This document shows positions 54,440-62,053 of a DNA stretch of 64,000 nt, in pieces (within the stretch, counting starts at the first letter, position 1; each line of letters opens with the position of its first letter). Under the pieces are notes generated by a model. That model saw only the letters and a program-made list of their open reading frames with translations, had not been told where the DNA came from and searched no databases. This stretch comes from Collinsella aerofaciens. Its GTDB lineage: Bacteria > Actinomycetota > Coriobacteriia > Coriobacteriales > Coriobacteriaceae. The position numbers were made by a program, and so were the translations under genes. The stretch spans positions 1 to 64,000 of the forward strand of contig NZ_JAHONA010000006.1 in assembly GCF_019131995.1 (NCBI RefSeq), read 5' to 3'.

Positions 54440-54500
54440 TTGTCTCGGTCTGTAACATCTACAGGGCAAATCTTCCTCTACGTGTTACAGATCGAGACAA
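54440..54500. repeat. GTCTC-TGTAACA hairpin repeat, copy 1
   Basis: TTGTCTCGGTCTGTAACA (54440-54457) pairs with TGTTACAGATCGAGACAA (54483-54500) over 18 bp with one G-T pair; 25-nt loop. Six copies occur in the window. Confidence 0.85.
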
Positions 54501-54522
54501 ACGGTCGACACGGCTCACAAAC

Positions 54523-54579
54523 GTCTCAATCTGTAACAGTTAACGAGTAAAATCGGCCCTAATTGTTATAGATCAAGAC
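54523..54579. repeat. GTCTC-TGTAACA hairpin repeat, copy 2
   Basis: GTCTCAATCTGTAACA (54523-54538) and TGTTATAGATCAAGAC (54564-54579) pair with two mismatches; 25-nt loop. It lies 22 bp after copy 1. Confidence 0.82.
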
Positions 54580-54645
54580 AGAGGGGGATTTCCGTCCAGT
54601 CCAAACCAAATCTCTCAGTCTTCCTGCAATTTCGAACATGTGGCC

Positions 54646-54651
54646 TATAAT
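54646..54651 (+). promoter_or_regulatory. -10 box of the FHA-domain gene
   Basis: A consensus TATAAT about 108 bp before the start of the FHA gene; the matching -35 is weak (around 54623-54629). Confidence 0.45.
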
Positions 54652-54758
54652 GTTGCTTTGGTTACGCTATATATTGCGCAGCCATTTAATACGTCGCCCA
54701 CCGGGGGCCATTAATTCCTATCGCCATATTGGCTAGGAAGCAATCAAAGGAGGTATCC

Positions 54759-55721
54759 GTGGCAGCAGAGACGCCTTGCTCGGTCCTCTATAACGATATT
54801 CGCTCGTTCGGCGGTCTTAAACATCTCGAGATCGCCCGAATGCTCATCAATGGAAACTCTTATCTCGGCAGTACCCTGCTCGAGAAATGCTCTTCCAACC
54901 GCTCGTATCTCACCCGTTACATCGTCCATCGCAAGCCTGACCAGTGCGCGCCCTCCATCTACAGCGACTTTACCGTCACCACGCTCAACCTTTCCTCGGC
55001 AATCTGCAGCAAGCTCGGCGGCGGCGAGTCCGCCTATCGGGCAATCGCCGAGCACTATCGCGGTCCGGCCGCCAACGAAATGATGTCGGCTCTCGCCAGC
55101 TACAAGCTGGACAGCCGCCTATATGCAAATGCCCTCAATCGCATCGACAACTTTGACGGCAATGCCGTGCGCGAGAAAAGCACGCTTTACCTTATGCTCT
55201 TTGTGGCAACGGGGGCGCTCGCCGATCCCGTTCAGGGCGTGGCCACCGTCGAGCGCTTTTGCGACAGCAAGACGGGCGAGCACTTTGGCACCACCGAAAC
55301 TACCGTCGGACGTGGCTTTATGAGCAGCCTGGAGCAGCCGCGCACCGTCGCCCCCAACCTCGGTCTGCTCAGAACCCATGCCGACAACTGCGCCGACATG
55401 CAAATCCATCCCCTCACACGCGATCCGCACGGCACCGTGATTGGTTCTTTGCCCAAAACCTCGCCCAGCATCACCGATGTGGGCGCCGACGCATCGCGCG
55501 AGCATCTTCGCATTTGGCTTGAGGGTGAGCACTGGTACGCCCAGGGCCTTGGATCGACCAACGGCACGGTGCTCGAATCGGGTGCAGGCGACGGCGATAT
55601 TGTGATTGAGCCGCCGCGCGACCAACGCGAGCCCGGCAAGATTTATCCCCCAGTGGAAATCGAAAACAGCGACAGGCTCCATCTGGGTCTCTACACGACA
55701 TTCCTTGTCATTGTGGACTAG
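54759..55721 (+). CDS. FHA-domain protein
   Basis: A 320-residue protein with a C-terminal forkhead-associated domain (about 220-318), which binds phosphothreonine: the core is DASREHLRIWLEG followed by GLGSTNGTVLESG. The N-terminal 200 residues are of no family I recognise. No membrane span or signal peptide is seen, so it is probably cytosolic. The GTG at 54759 is chosen because AAAGGAGG lies 5 nt before it. A terminator and then the Ser/Thr kinase gene follow, so the kinase is the obvious candidate to phosphorylate its partner or the FHA protein itself. Confidence 0.88.
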   Translation: MAAETPCSVLYNDIRSFGGLKHLEIARMLINGNSYLGSTLLEKCSSNRSYLTRYIVHRKPDQCAPSIYSDFTVTTLNLSSAICSKLGGGESAYRAIAEHYRGPAANEMMSALASYKLDSRLYANALNRIDNFDGNAVREKSTLYLMLFVATGALADPVQGVATVERFCDSKTGEHFGTTETTVGRGFMSSLEQPRTVAPNLGLLRTHADNCADMQIHPLTRDPHGTVIGSLPKTSPSITDVGADASREHLRIWLEGEHWYAQGLGSTNGTVLESGAGDGDIVIEPPRDQREPGKIYPPVEIENSDRLHLGLYTTFLVIVD

Positions 55722-55724
55722 CGC

Positions 55725-55755
55725 GGACGGCGATCGAAAGACGGTCGCCGTCCGT
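55725..55755 (+). terminator. Terminator of the FHA-domain gene
   Basis: A perfect 10-bp stem (55725-55734 with 55746-55755) followed by TCTTTCGTCTTCT on the plus strand. Confidence 0.75.
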
Positions 55756-55799
55756 CTTTCGTCTTCTACCTTCTGCGTCGTAAACGACAATGCTCAGCG

Positions 55800-55860
55800 G
55801 TATACGTGGGCAGTGCGGCTATCGTGGTACTTTACCGATATCCGCACTGTTCGCGTATAC
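55800..55860. promoter_or_regulatory. Composite double palindrome before the kinase gene
   Basis: GTATAC (55800-55805), 5 nt, CAGTGCGG (55811-55818), 23 nt, CCGCACTG (55842-55849), 5 nt, GTATAC (55855-55860). The middle 23 nt also contains a smaller dyad (GGTA/TACC). It ends 32 nt before the kinase start and could be an operator or a long bulged RNA hairpin. Confidence 0.7.
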
Positions 55861-55892
55861 GTGCGGCAACCCATGCCAGACAAAGGAACGCC

Positions 55893-57977
55893 ATGGATAC
55901 TACCGATAGCGCCTATGGCGACAAACTCATCCGTCTCGACACGTTCGATACCGCCGTGGCGGTCGACCCCAGTGCCGAGGACGACGCCAAACGTCGGTTT
56001 ATGACGCTTATTCTCCAGACGGCCCACCGCAACAACGGCAACATCGGGCACGTGCTGCGCGCGACCAACACGAGCGGCGAGGTCTTTGCCGTCAAGCTGC
56101 TCAAGGACAACGCTATCCTTTCCGGCCAAGCCCCCGACCGCTCCGCCGAGCAATCGGCAGCGCACCTGGCCAGCACCGCCGCGCTGTTCGAGGAGTACCG
56201 TCATCTGTATACCGTCTCGCACCTGCGCGGATTTCCGCGCGTCTATGGCTACGGATCGTGCGAGGATGACCCTCTCATCCTCATGGAGTGGGTCGAGGGC
56301 ACCTCGCTCAAGCAGGCGCTGCCCCTGCTTCCGCACGACGCCTCGGGCGGGCTGACCACCCAGATGGTCGCCGCCGTCGGAAACGCCGTGCTTCGTGCGC
56401 TCTTGATGACCCAAGGCCTCGTGAATCCGGTCATCCATCGCGACCTGTCGCCTGCCAATATCATGTTCCGCACCACCAGCCGAACGCTCGAGCAGCAGAT
56501 TGCTGATTGTTCCTTTGACCCCTGCCTCATCGACATGGGCTCCGCGACCATGGCTCTCGGCGACGACACGATCACCCGACGCGCCGACATCGGGCGCTTT
56601 GCCACGCCCGCATACGCCGCGCCCGAGATGCTCACGCAGGATATCGAAGGCATCGCGGCCCTTCGCCGTTCGCCGGCAATCGACGTCTATGCGCTTTCGA
56701 GCATTCTGTACCAGCTCTACAGCGGTCGCAAACCGTTTGACTTTGAGTCGACGGACGCCGCTGCAACCGGCTCGTTCTATCTCGTAAAGACCAAGACCAA
56801 GCCGGCACCGCTCGAGCCGCGCTGCGAGGGCGATGAAGCGCTCGTCCAAATCATCATGAAGGGTCTCTCAGTCGAGCAGTGCGATCGTCCCACCGAGCAG
56901 CAGATGCTCGAGGTGCTCTCGGCATACCTCACCGATGCCGAATCCGAGGGCCGCGAAGGCACAGGAGACGAGGCCGCGATTGACATCGACTCCGGTACGC
57001 ACCTTAAGGTCGACGTCGCCGGCGAGCGCGCGCGAGAGATCCTGGAGCAGGCCCGGAACGATGCCATGACCCGCCGTCGCTTTATTATCGGCGGCGTCGC
57101 TGCAGTCGTTGCGGGGCTCGGCGTCATTGGCGCGGCAACCCATGGCTTTGGCATCCCCGACTACCTCGATGGCATCCGCGGTTCACTTGACGACTACACC
57201 TGGGATCAGCTGCAGGAGATTTCGCTCAAGATTAAGGCCGCCGAGACCCGTAGCGAGGCACGCGAGATTGCCAAGCGCTACCACCTGCTCGATGCCGATG
57301 GGCATATCCCCTATCCGTGTACCAAGCGCGTGAAACTCACCAACGGGCTGGAGGTCGGCGCGCAGCTTGTGGGCATCCGTCACGATGAGCTTCTGGACGG
57401 TACGGGCAAGGCAGGGCTAACGTTTATGTTCGACGCCGGTATTGCCGAGCGCAACGCTGCGGCTGAACCGCCGAGCTCCGGCTGGGCAGATTGCGAGCTG
57501 CGAGAATGGCTCGACGGCGACGGCCTTAAGCTGCTGCCCAATGAGCTACGCGCACTCATCAAATCTGTCAAAAAGGTCTCGAATAACGCTGGCGCCGCCA
57601 ACAGTGCATCGTGTCTGAGCGAGTTGCCCGCAACCCTTTGGCTGCCCGCTATGGTCGAGCTGTGCGGTACGCAACCGCCCGATTCGTTTGCCAAGGACTA
57701 TCACTACCTGGCAGACATCTACAACGGCGAGGGCAAAGAGTATCAGCTCTTCCGCGAGCTCAAGGTGAGCCCGTATTCCACGAACGAGACGATGGTCCGC
57801 CAGTGGAAGGGCAAGGACACCTGCTGGTGGGAGCGCACGGTGAGTCCTGACACATCGGAGAGTGGAGGCACACTCTATTTGAATCGCGTGGGCCACGACG
57901 GCGACGCCTTTACGTACGCAACGCCTGCGGACAAGCCAAACAAGCTAACCTGTGTGATCCCCGGGTTCTGCATCTAG
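55893..57977 (+). CDS. Transmembrane Ser/Thr protein kinase with DUF6273 sensor
   Basis: A 694-residue membrane kinase. The N-terminal cytosolic kinase domain has the ATP-binding Lys in VFAVKLL (K68), catalytic loop IHRDLSPANIMF (D184), metal motif DMG (214-216, in place of DFG) and APE (243-245). A basic segment RRR and one membrane span (about 397-417) follow. The extracytoplasmic part (about 475-694) looks like a DUF6273 domain with CELREWLDGDGL, usually found in exported proteins. The ATG at 55893 has AAAGGAA upstream. It lacks PASTA repeats, so it differs from PknB. It probably works with the FHA protein. Confidence 0.9.
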   Translation: MDTTDSAYGDKLIRLDTFDTAVAVDPSAEDDAKRRFMTLILQTAHRNNGNIGHVLRATNTSGEVFAVKLLKDNAILSGQAPDRSAEQSAAHLASTAALFEEYRHLYTVSHLRGFPRVYGYGSCEDDPLILMEWVEGTSLKQALPLLPHDASGGLTTQMVAAVGNAVLRALLMTQGLVNPVIHRDLSPANIMFRTTSRTLEQQIADCSFDPCLIDMGSATMALGDDTITRRADIGRFATPAYAAPEMLTQDIEGIAALRRSPAIDVYALSSILYQLYSGRKPFDFESTDAAATGSFYLVKTKTKPAPLEPRCEGDEALVQIIMKGLSVEQCDRPTEQQMLEVLSAYLTDAESEGREGTGDEAAIDIDSGTHLKVDVAGERAREILEQARNDAMTRRRFIIGGVAAVVAGLGVIGAATHGFGIPDYLDGIRGSLDDYTWDQLQEISLKIKAAETRSEAREIAKRYHLLDADGHIPYPCTKRVKLTNGLEVGAQLVGIRHDELLDGTGKAGLTFMFDAGIAERNAAAEPPSSGWADCELREWLDGDGLKLLPNELRALIKSVKKVSNNAGAANSASCLSELPATLWLPAMVELCGTQPPDSFAKDYHYLADIYNGEGKEYQLFRELKVSPYSTNETMVRQWKGKDTCWWERTVSPDTSESGGTLYLNRVGHDGDAFTYATPADKPNKLTCVIPGFCI

Positions 57978-58017
57978 GCGGCGGGCGTCTTGCCGTGACG
58001 GGACCCCTCCCCGGCAA

Positions 58018-58077
58018 TTGTCTTGATCTGTAACGGTTAGAGGTCATATTTGCTGCTAGATGTTACAGAACGAGACA
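58018..58077. repeat. GTCTC-TGTAACA hairpin repeat, copy 3
   Basis: TTGTCTTGATCTGTAAC (from 58018) pairs with TGTTACAGAACGAGACA (58061-58077). It sits between the kinase and the CAP-domain surface protein. Confidence 0.82.
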
Positions 58078-58217
58078 TTAGCTTGCCGAGAACTTCGACT
58101 CATAAATGTGACTCAAGTGTGTCGATATTTTCTTGCCAATGTTGCGCAACAGAAACCCTTTCGGCGGTCGTAACGTACGAATTGTCATAGGTACCCCTTC
58201 AACGATTGGGAGAAGAA

Positions 58218-61200
58218 ATGGCAAAGTACGCACCTAAACACTTGGAAGTCTCAGGCGGCGCCGAGCCCCATCGCGCATTCGCGGGTCACAAGACCGCGCG
58301 ACTCGCCGTCACCGCAGCCACCACCATCGCAATGACCGGCTCGTCGTTGCTCGCCCCGTTCTCGGCATTTGCCAACGATCTGAGCGACACCACGGCACAG
58401 GACGCAATCATGTCCCCGCTCGCCGCCCACGCCGGCGAGGCGGCAGGCTCCGCAGTAAAGACGAACGCCCAGAAAATTGCCGACTTGCAGGCCGCAATCG
58501 ACGCCGCAAAGGCTGCCGAGGCAGAAGCCAAGTCCGACTACGACACGGCGGTTGCCCCCTATACCGAAAAGCAGACGGTCCGCGACAACGCCCAGACTGC
58601 CTACGACGCTTCCGTCTCCAACAATTCGCAGGCAGAAGCCGCCGCGCGTGCCGAATACGCCCGTCAACTCGATGAAAGCGTCAAGGCGGCCAACAGCGCC
58701 AGCGCCACGTTAAAGGATGCCCAGAGCAAGCTCGACACGGCCAAGGCCGATGCCGAAAGCAAGACGAAGGCACTCGACTCCGCAAAGCAGGCGGCAGCCG
58801 ACGCACGGGCCAAGCTTGAGGAAGCCCAGAAGGCAGCCGCCAACGCAACGCCGGAGGAAATCAAGGCCGCCGAGCAGTCTGCCGCAGATGCCCAGAAGGT
58901 TCTTGACCAGGCAAAGGCCGCAAAAACCGCTGCCGACTCCGCACTCGCCGATGCCCAGCAGGCTCGGAGCGCCGCGCAGAGCGCTTACAACGAGGCGTCA
59001 GGCACGCTGGCTTCCGCTCAACAGGCAAAGACCGCCGCGGATGGTAAGGTAGTCGCGGCACAGGCAGCGTATGACAGCGCGCAAGCCGATTTGGCAGCCG
59101 CAAAGGCAGGCGCCGAGGGCCCGGAGTATGACGCCGCTCAGGCAAAGGTCGATGCCGCCCAAAGCGCACTCGATCAGGCGAAGCAGCAGCAGGCGGCTGC
59201 CGAAGCAGGTCTTTCTCAGGCAAATAGTGACGTTGCATCCAAGCGGGACGCCCTCACCGGTGCCGAAAGCGAGCTCGAAGCCAAGAAGCAGACAGTCGCA
59301 GCAGCCGAAAATGATGTAACGGCAGCCCAGGCGAAAGCCGATGCGGCGCAATCGGAGTTGACCTCGGCAAAGCAGGTGCATGCTGCCGAGCTGGAGAAGG
59401 CAAAGGCCGCTCAGAAACAAGTCGACCAGGCAAAAGCCGAGAAGGAGCAAGCAGACAAGGCGCTCGAAACTGCCAAGACAAACCAGGCGGCCGCCGATCA
59501 AGCCGTTGTCGATGCACAGAAAGCATACGATACGTGCAAGGCGGCAGCCGATAAGGCTACGACGGCGGAGGCGCAGAGCGTCATCGGCTTTTACCAATTC
59601 ATCGGTGCCAACGATGCTGCAGACATCATCTATAAGCAGAGCGACTTAAACCCAACGACCATCGGCGATAAAAAGGACGGCACGTCACTCGACAACGCCA
59701 AGCTTTCGTTTGGCAAGCTGCGCGAGATTAATGAATATCGCAAAAGCGTCGGCCTTAGCGAGCTTAAGGTGACGGCCGAGCAGATGGCAATTGCTCAGTC
59801 GAACTCCAATTACTCAGACGCCATGCTAGACCATTCAGACTATGCGCGATTCGAAAATGCCGCATGGAACTATGACTTGAAAAGAAATGTCGCACACCAG
59901 TGGGTTGATGAGGAAAAGAATATATTTGACCAGGCCGCAGCGAAAGCCGGCCTTGGCGAAATTGCCCCCAAAGATGCTTGGGATACTTTCTGGAGCCACG
60001 GCACCGAATTCGGAGAGCAAAAGGTAGGCTTTGGCACCGTCGGCCACTATTTGAATATCGTACAGCCTGACGCCAAAACCATGGGATACGGCATTAATTC
60101 TCGAGGAACTCATCTCTCATATACCTACATCTTGGAGGTTGACGACAACTACGGTTCGTACGAGAAAGAATATTCAATCGATGAACTCGAGAGTCTCTTT
60201 GATCAGTATCAGCTGAGTCTCTCCAAGGCCAGCGAAAACCTTGCCGCTGCAAAAGCGAACCTTGAGCAAAAGCGCAGCACAGCGGCATCGAAAGCCGATG
60301 CCGTAAAGGCAGCAGAGACCCTCGTCGCTCAAAAGCGAGAAGGCGTTGATACCGCGAACAGCAACCTTGCCACCGAAAATGGCAACGTGGCAGGTGCCGC
60401 TGCCGAGGTCGCTCAAGCAGAGCAGAATCTCGCCAAGGCAAACGGAAAAGTTGCCGAAGCCGAAGACCAGGTTAAAGCCGCCCAAAGCAACGTGGCGCCC
60501 GCAGAGCAGGTCGTCAACCAGAAGCGCGCCGAGCTTAAGGCATCGCAAGAGCAAGCCGCTCAGAGTCAGAAGAAGGTTGATGACGCCAAGGCAGAGGCTC
60601 TCTTAAAGCAGCAGGCTCTGCAAGATGCAAGGAAGGAACTTGCCAAGTATTCTGCCGATGTTGCTGCGGCCCAGGAGAAGGCTGACAAGGCCCATCAAAC
60701 GCTCGATGAAGCCACGGCGGCTCAGACGTCTGCCCAGAGCGCTCTTGAAAAGGCGGAGCGCGACGCGGCTGCCAAGAAGCAGGCCCTCACTATCGCCAAG
60801 GACGGCGTCGAGGCCAAGGCAGCGACCGCGGAGCACGCCGCGAGCGATCTGACCACGGCGGAAAACGACTTTGCTTCAAAGCAGGCACATGCCGATGCGT
60901 TGAACAACGCGGCCGATAATCTCGCCACGGCCGAGGCAGCCAAGAAGGACGCCGACGCAGCAGTGACTGCGGCCGAAACTGCTCTTAGTGCGACGAATGA
61001 TGCCGTAGCGAATGCCGAGCAGGCGGTCGAGAATTCTCAGGCCGCACCGGACGCCGCTGCCGCCGCTCTCGGAAAGCTCAAGTCCGTCAATGTCGAAAAC
61101 GGCATCGCAACCGGCTCCGATGCAAACGCGAACGATACGCTCAATGCCCTCTTTGCCAAGTGCGTCGCCGCCAAGCAGGCAGAACATAACGCAAAGGCCG

Positions 61201-61553
61201 CACTTGATGCCGCTCAGGCAGACCTTGATGCTGCGACGCCCGCCTACACCGCGGCGCTCAATGCCTACAACGAGGCGAAGGCAAAACGCGTAGCCGCCGA
61301 GCAAGCCCTGAAGGACGAGATCGCCCGCCAGGAGCAAGAGGCATCGAAGGCCGAGCAGGCCAAGATCACGCAGGCTGCCGCTAAGCCGGTTGCTGGAAAG
61401 CCGTCTGCTGGCAACGCCAAGACGGCCGCCAACTCGGCACTTCCCATCACAGGCGACAATGCTGCGCTCGCCGGTGAGACGTTTGTCATCGGAGGCGTCG
61501 TGCTTGTAGCCGCCGGCGTCTTCCTAACCGACAAGAAACGTCGTCAGGAGTAA
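58218..61553 (+). CDS. LPXTG-anchored coiled-coil/CAP-domain surface protein
   Basis: An 1111-residue exported protein. It has a signal peptide (about 1-52, ending SAFA), a long Ala/Lys/Glu-rich coiled coil (about 75-460), a CAP/SCP-like domain (about 494-657: LREINEYRKSVGLSELKVT, MAIAQSNSNYSDAMLDHSDY), a second coiled coil (about 665-1060) and a sortase signal LPITG (about 1075) with a membrane span and basic tail DKKRRQE. It should be covalently wall-anchored with the CAP domain in the middle of a long stalk. The ATG at 58218 has GGGAGA 4 nt before it. Role in adhesion is plausible but unproven. A strong terminator follows. Confidence 0.9.
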   Translation: MAKYAPKHLEVSGGAEPHRAFAGHKTARLAVTAATTIAMTGSSLLAPFSAFANDLSDTTAQDAIMSPLAAHAGEAAGSAVKTNAQKIADLQAAIDAAKAAEAEAKSDYDTAVAPYTEKQTVRDNAQTAYDASVSNNSQAEAAARAEYARQLDESVKAANSASATLKDAQSKLDTAKADAESKTKALDSAKQAAADARAKLEEAQKAAANATPEEIKAAEQSAADAQKVLDQAKAAKTAADSALADAQQARSAAQSAYNEASGTLASAQQAKTAADGKVVAAQAAYDSAQADLAAAKAGAEGPEYDAAQAKVDAAQSALDQAKQQQAAAEAGLSQANSDVASKRDALTGAESELEAKKQTVAAAENDVTAAQAKADAAQSELTSAKQVHAAELEKAKAAQKQVDQAKAEKEQADKALETAKTNQAAADQAVVDAQKAYDTCKAAADKATTAEAQSVIGFYQFIGANDAADIIYKQSDLNPTTIGDKKDGTSLDNAKLSFGKLREINEYRKSVGLSELKVTAEQMAIAQSNSNYSDAMLDHSDYARFENAAWNYDLKRNVAHQWVDEEKNIFDQAAAKAGLGEIAPKDAWDTFWSHGTEFGEQKVGFGTVGHYLNIVQPDAKTMGYGINSRGTHLSYTYILEVDDNYGSYEKEYSIDELESLFDQYQLSLSKASENLAAAKANLEQKRSTAASKADAVKAAETLVAQKREGVDTANSNLATENGNVAGAAAEVAQAEQNLAKANGKVAEAEDQVKAAQSNVAPAEQVVNQKRAELKASQEQAAQSQKKVDDAKAEALLKQQALQDARKELAKYSADVAAAQEKADKAHQTLDEATAAQTSAQSALEKAERDAAAKKQALTIAKDGVEAKAATAEHAASDLTTAENDFASKQAHADALNNAADNLATAEAAKKDADAAVTAAETALSATNDAVANAEQAVENSQAAPDAAAAALGKLKSVNVENGIATGSDANANDTLNALFAKCVAAKQAEHNAKAALDAAQADLDAATPAYTAALNAYNEAKAKRVAAEQALKDEIARQEQEASKAEQAKITQAAAKPVAGKPSAGNAKTAANSALPITGDNAALAGETFVIGGVVLVAAGVFLTDKKRRQE

Positions 61554-61611
61554 GGATTTCGGGAGGACGGCTTCTCTTCCCTTCCACCGCTTCGCAAACC
61601 CTGCTCAGCAT

Positions 61612-61646
61612 ACGCCGGGGCACCCATCACGCGGGCGCCCCGGCGT
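61612..61646 (+). terminator. Terminator of the surface protein gene
   Basis: A perfect 10-bp GC-rich stem (61612-61621 with 61637-61646) followed by TTTTAC on the plus strand. Confidence 0.85.
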
Positions 61647-61680
61647 TTTACATTGAACGGCCAGGGCATCTGCTCCGAGA

Positions 61681-61738
61681 TTGTCTCGATCTGCAACAAC
61701 TAGGACCCAAATATCGGTCTTACTGTTACAGATTGAGA
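61681..61738. repeat. GTCTC-TGTAACA hairpin repeat, copy 4
   Basis: TTGTCTCGATCTGCAACA at the left pairs with TGTTACAGATTGAGA at the right (ends 61738). First of three tandem copies. Confidence 0.82.
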
Positions 61739-61761
61739 TGTTCGGGTTACCCTCGAATGGT

Positions 61762-61822
61762 TTGTCTCGATCTGTAACATCTAGCAGGCAAAACAGTCCC
61801 CAGATGTTACAGATTGAGACGT
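61762..61822. repeat. GTCTC-TGTAACA hairpin repeat, copy 5
   Basis: TTGTCTCGATCTGTAACAT pairs with ATGTTACAGATTGAGAC (ends 61820). Arms nearly identical to copy 1. Confidence 0.85.
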
Positions 61823-61844
61823 TAAGTTGTGGCTCGATGTAATA

Positions 61845-61901
61845 TCTAGATCTGTAACAGTTACTCGACAAAAACGGGTCTAGTTGTTACAGATTGAGAC
61901 A
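61845..61901. repeat. GTCTC-TGTAACA hairpin repeat, copy 6
   Basis: The left arm is partly degenerate (TCTAGATCTGTAACA, 61845-61859); the right arm TGTTACAGATTGAGACA (61885-61901) is intact. The remaining bases to 61978 show no gene. Confidence 0.78.
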
Positions 61902-61978
61902 TTAGACCGGCTACGGTCCGCCGACCTGGCTATCACCTCGGCCAATAACAGAATGGCATACATTTCAATCTCCACTGT

Positions 61979-61995
61979 ATACCCCCAGGGGGTAT
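61979..61995. promoter_or_regulatory. CsoR-type copper operator
   Basis: ATACCCCC-A-GGGGGTAT is a perfect 17-bp palindrome of the CsoR class, followed by a TATAGT -10-like box at 62001, directly ahead of the copper ATPase gene. Copper-dependent derepression is expected; the repressor gene is not in this window. Confidence 0.8.
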
Positions 61996-62053
61996 GGGTG
62001 TATAGTATCAGCAGGTTAACAATTCCAACACCAAATTACAGAAAGGAGAAGCC

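Noticed and set aside
54440-61901. Interpreting the GTCTC-TGTAACA hairpins as a CRISPR array
   Set aside because: The units are palindromic, irregularly spaced over 7 kb and separated by genes; no regular spacers and no cas genes are present.
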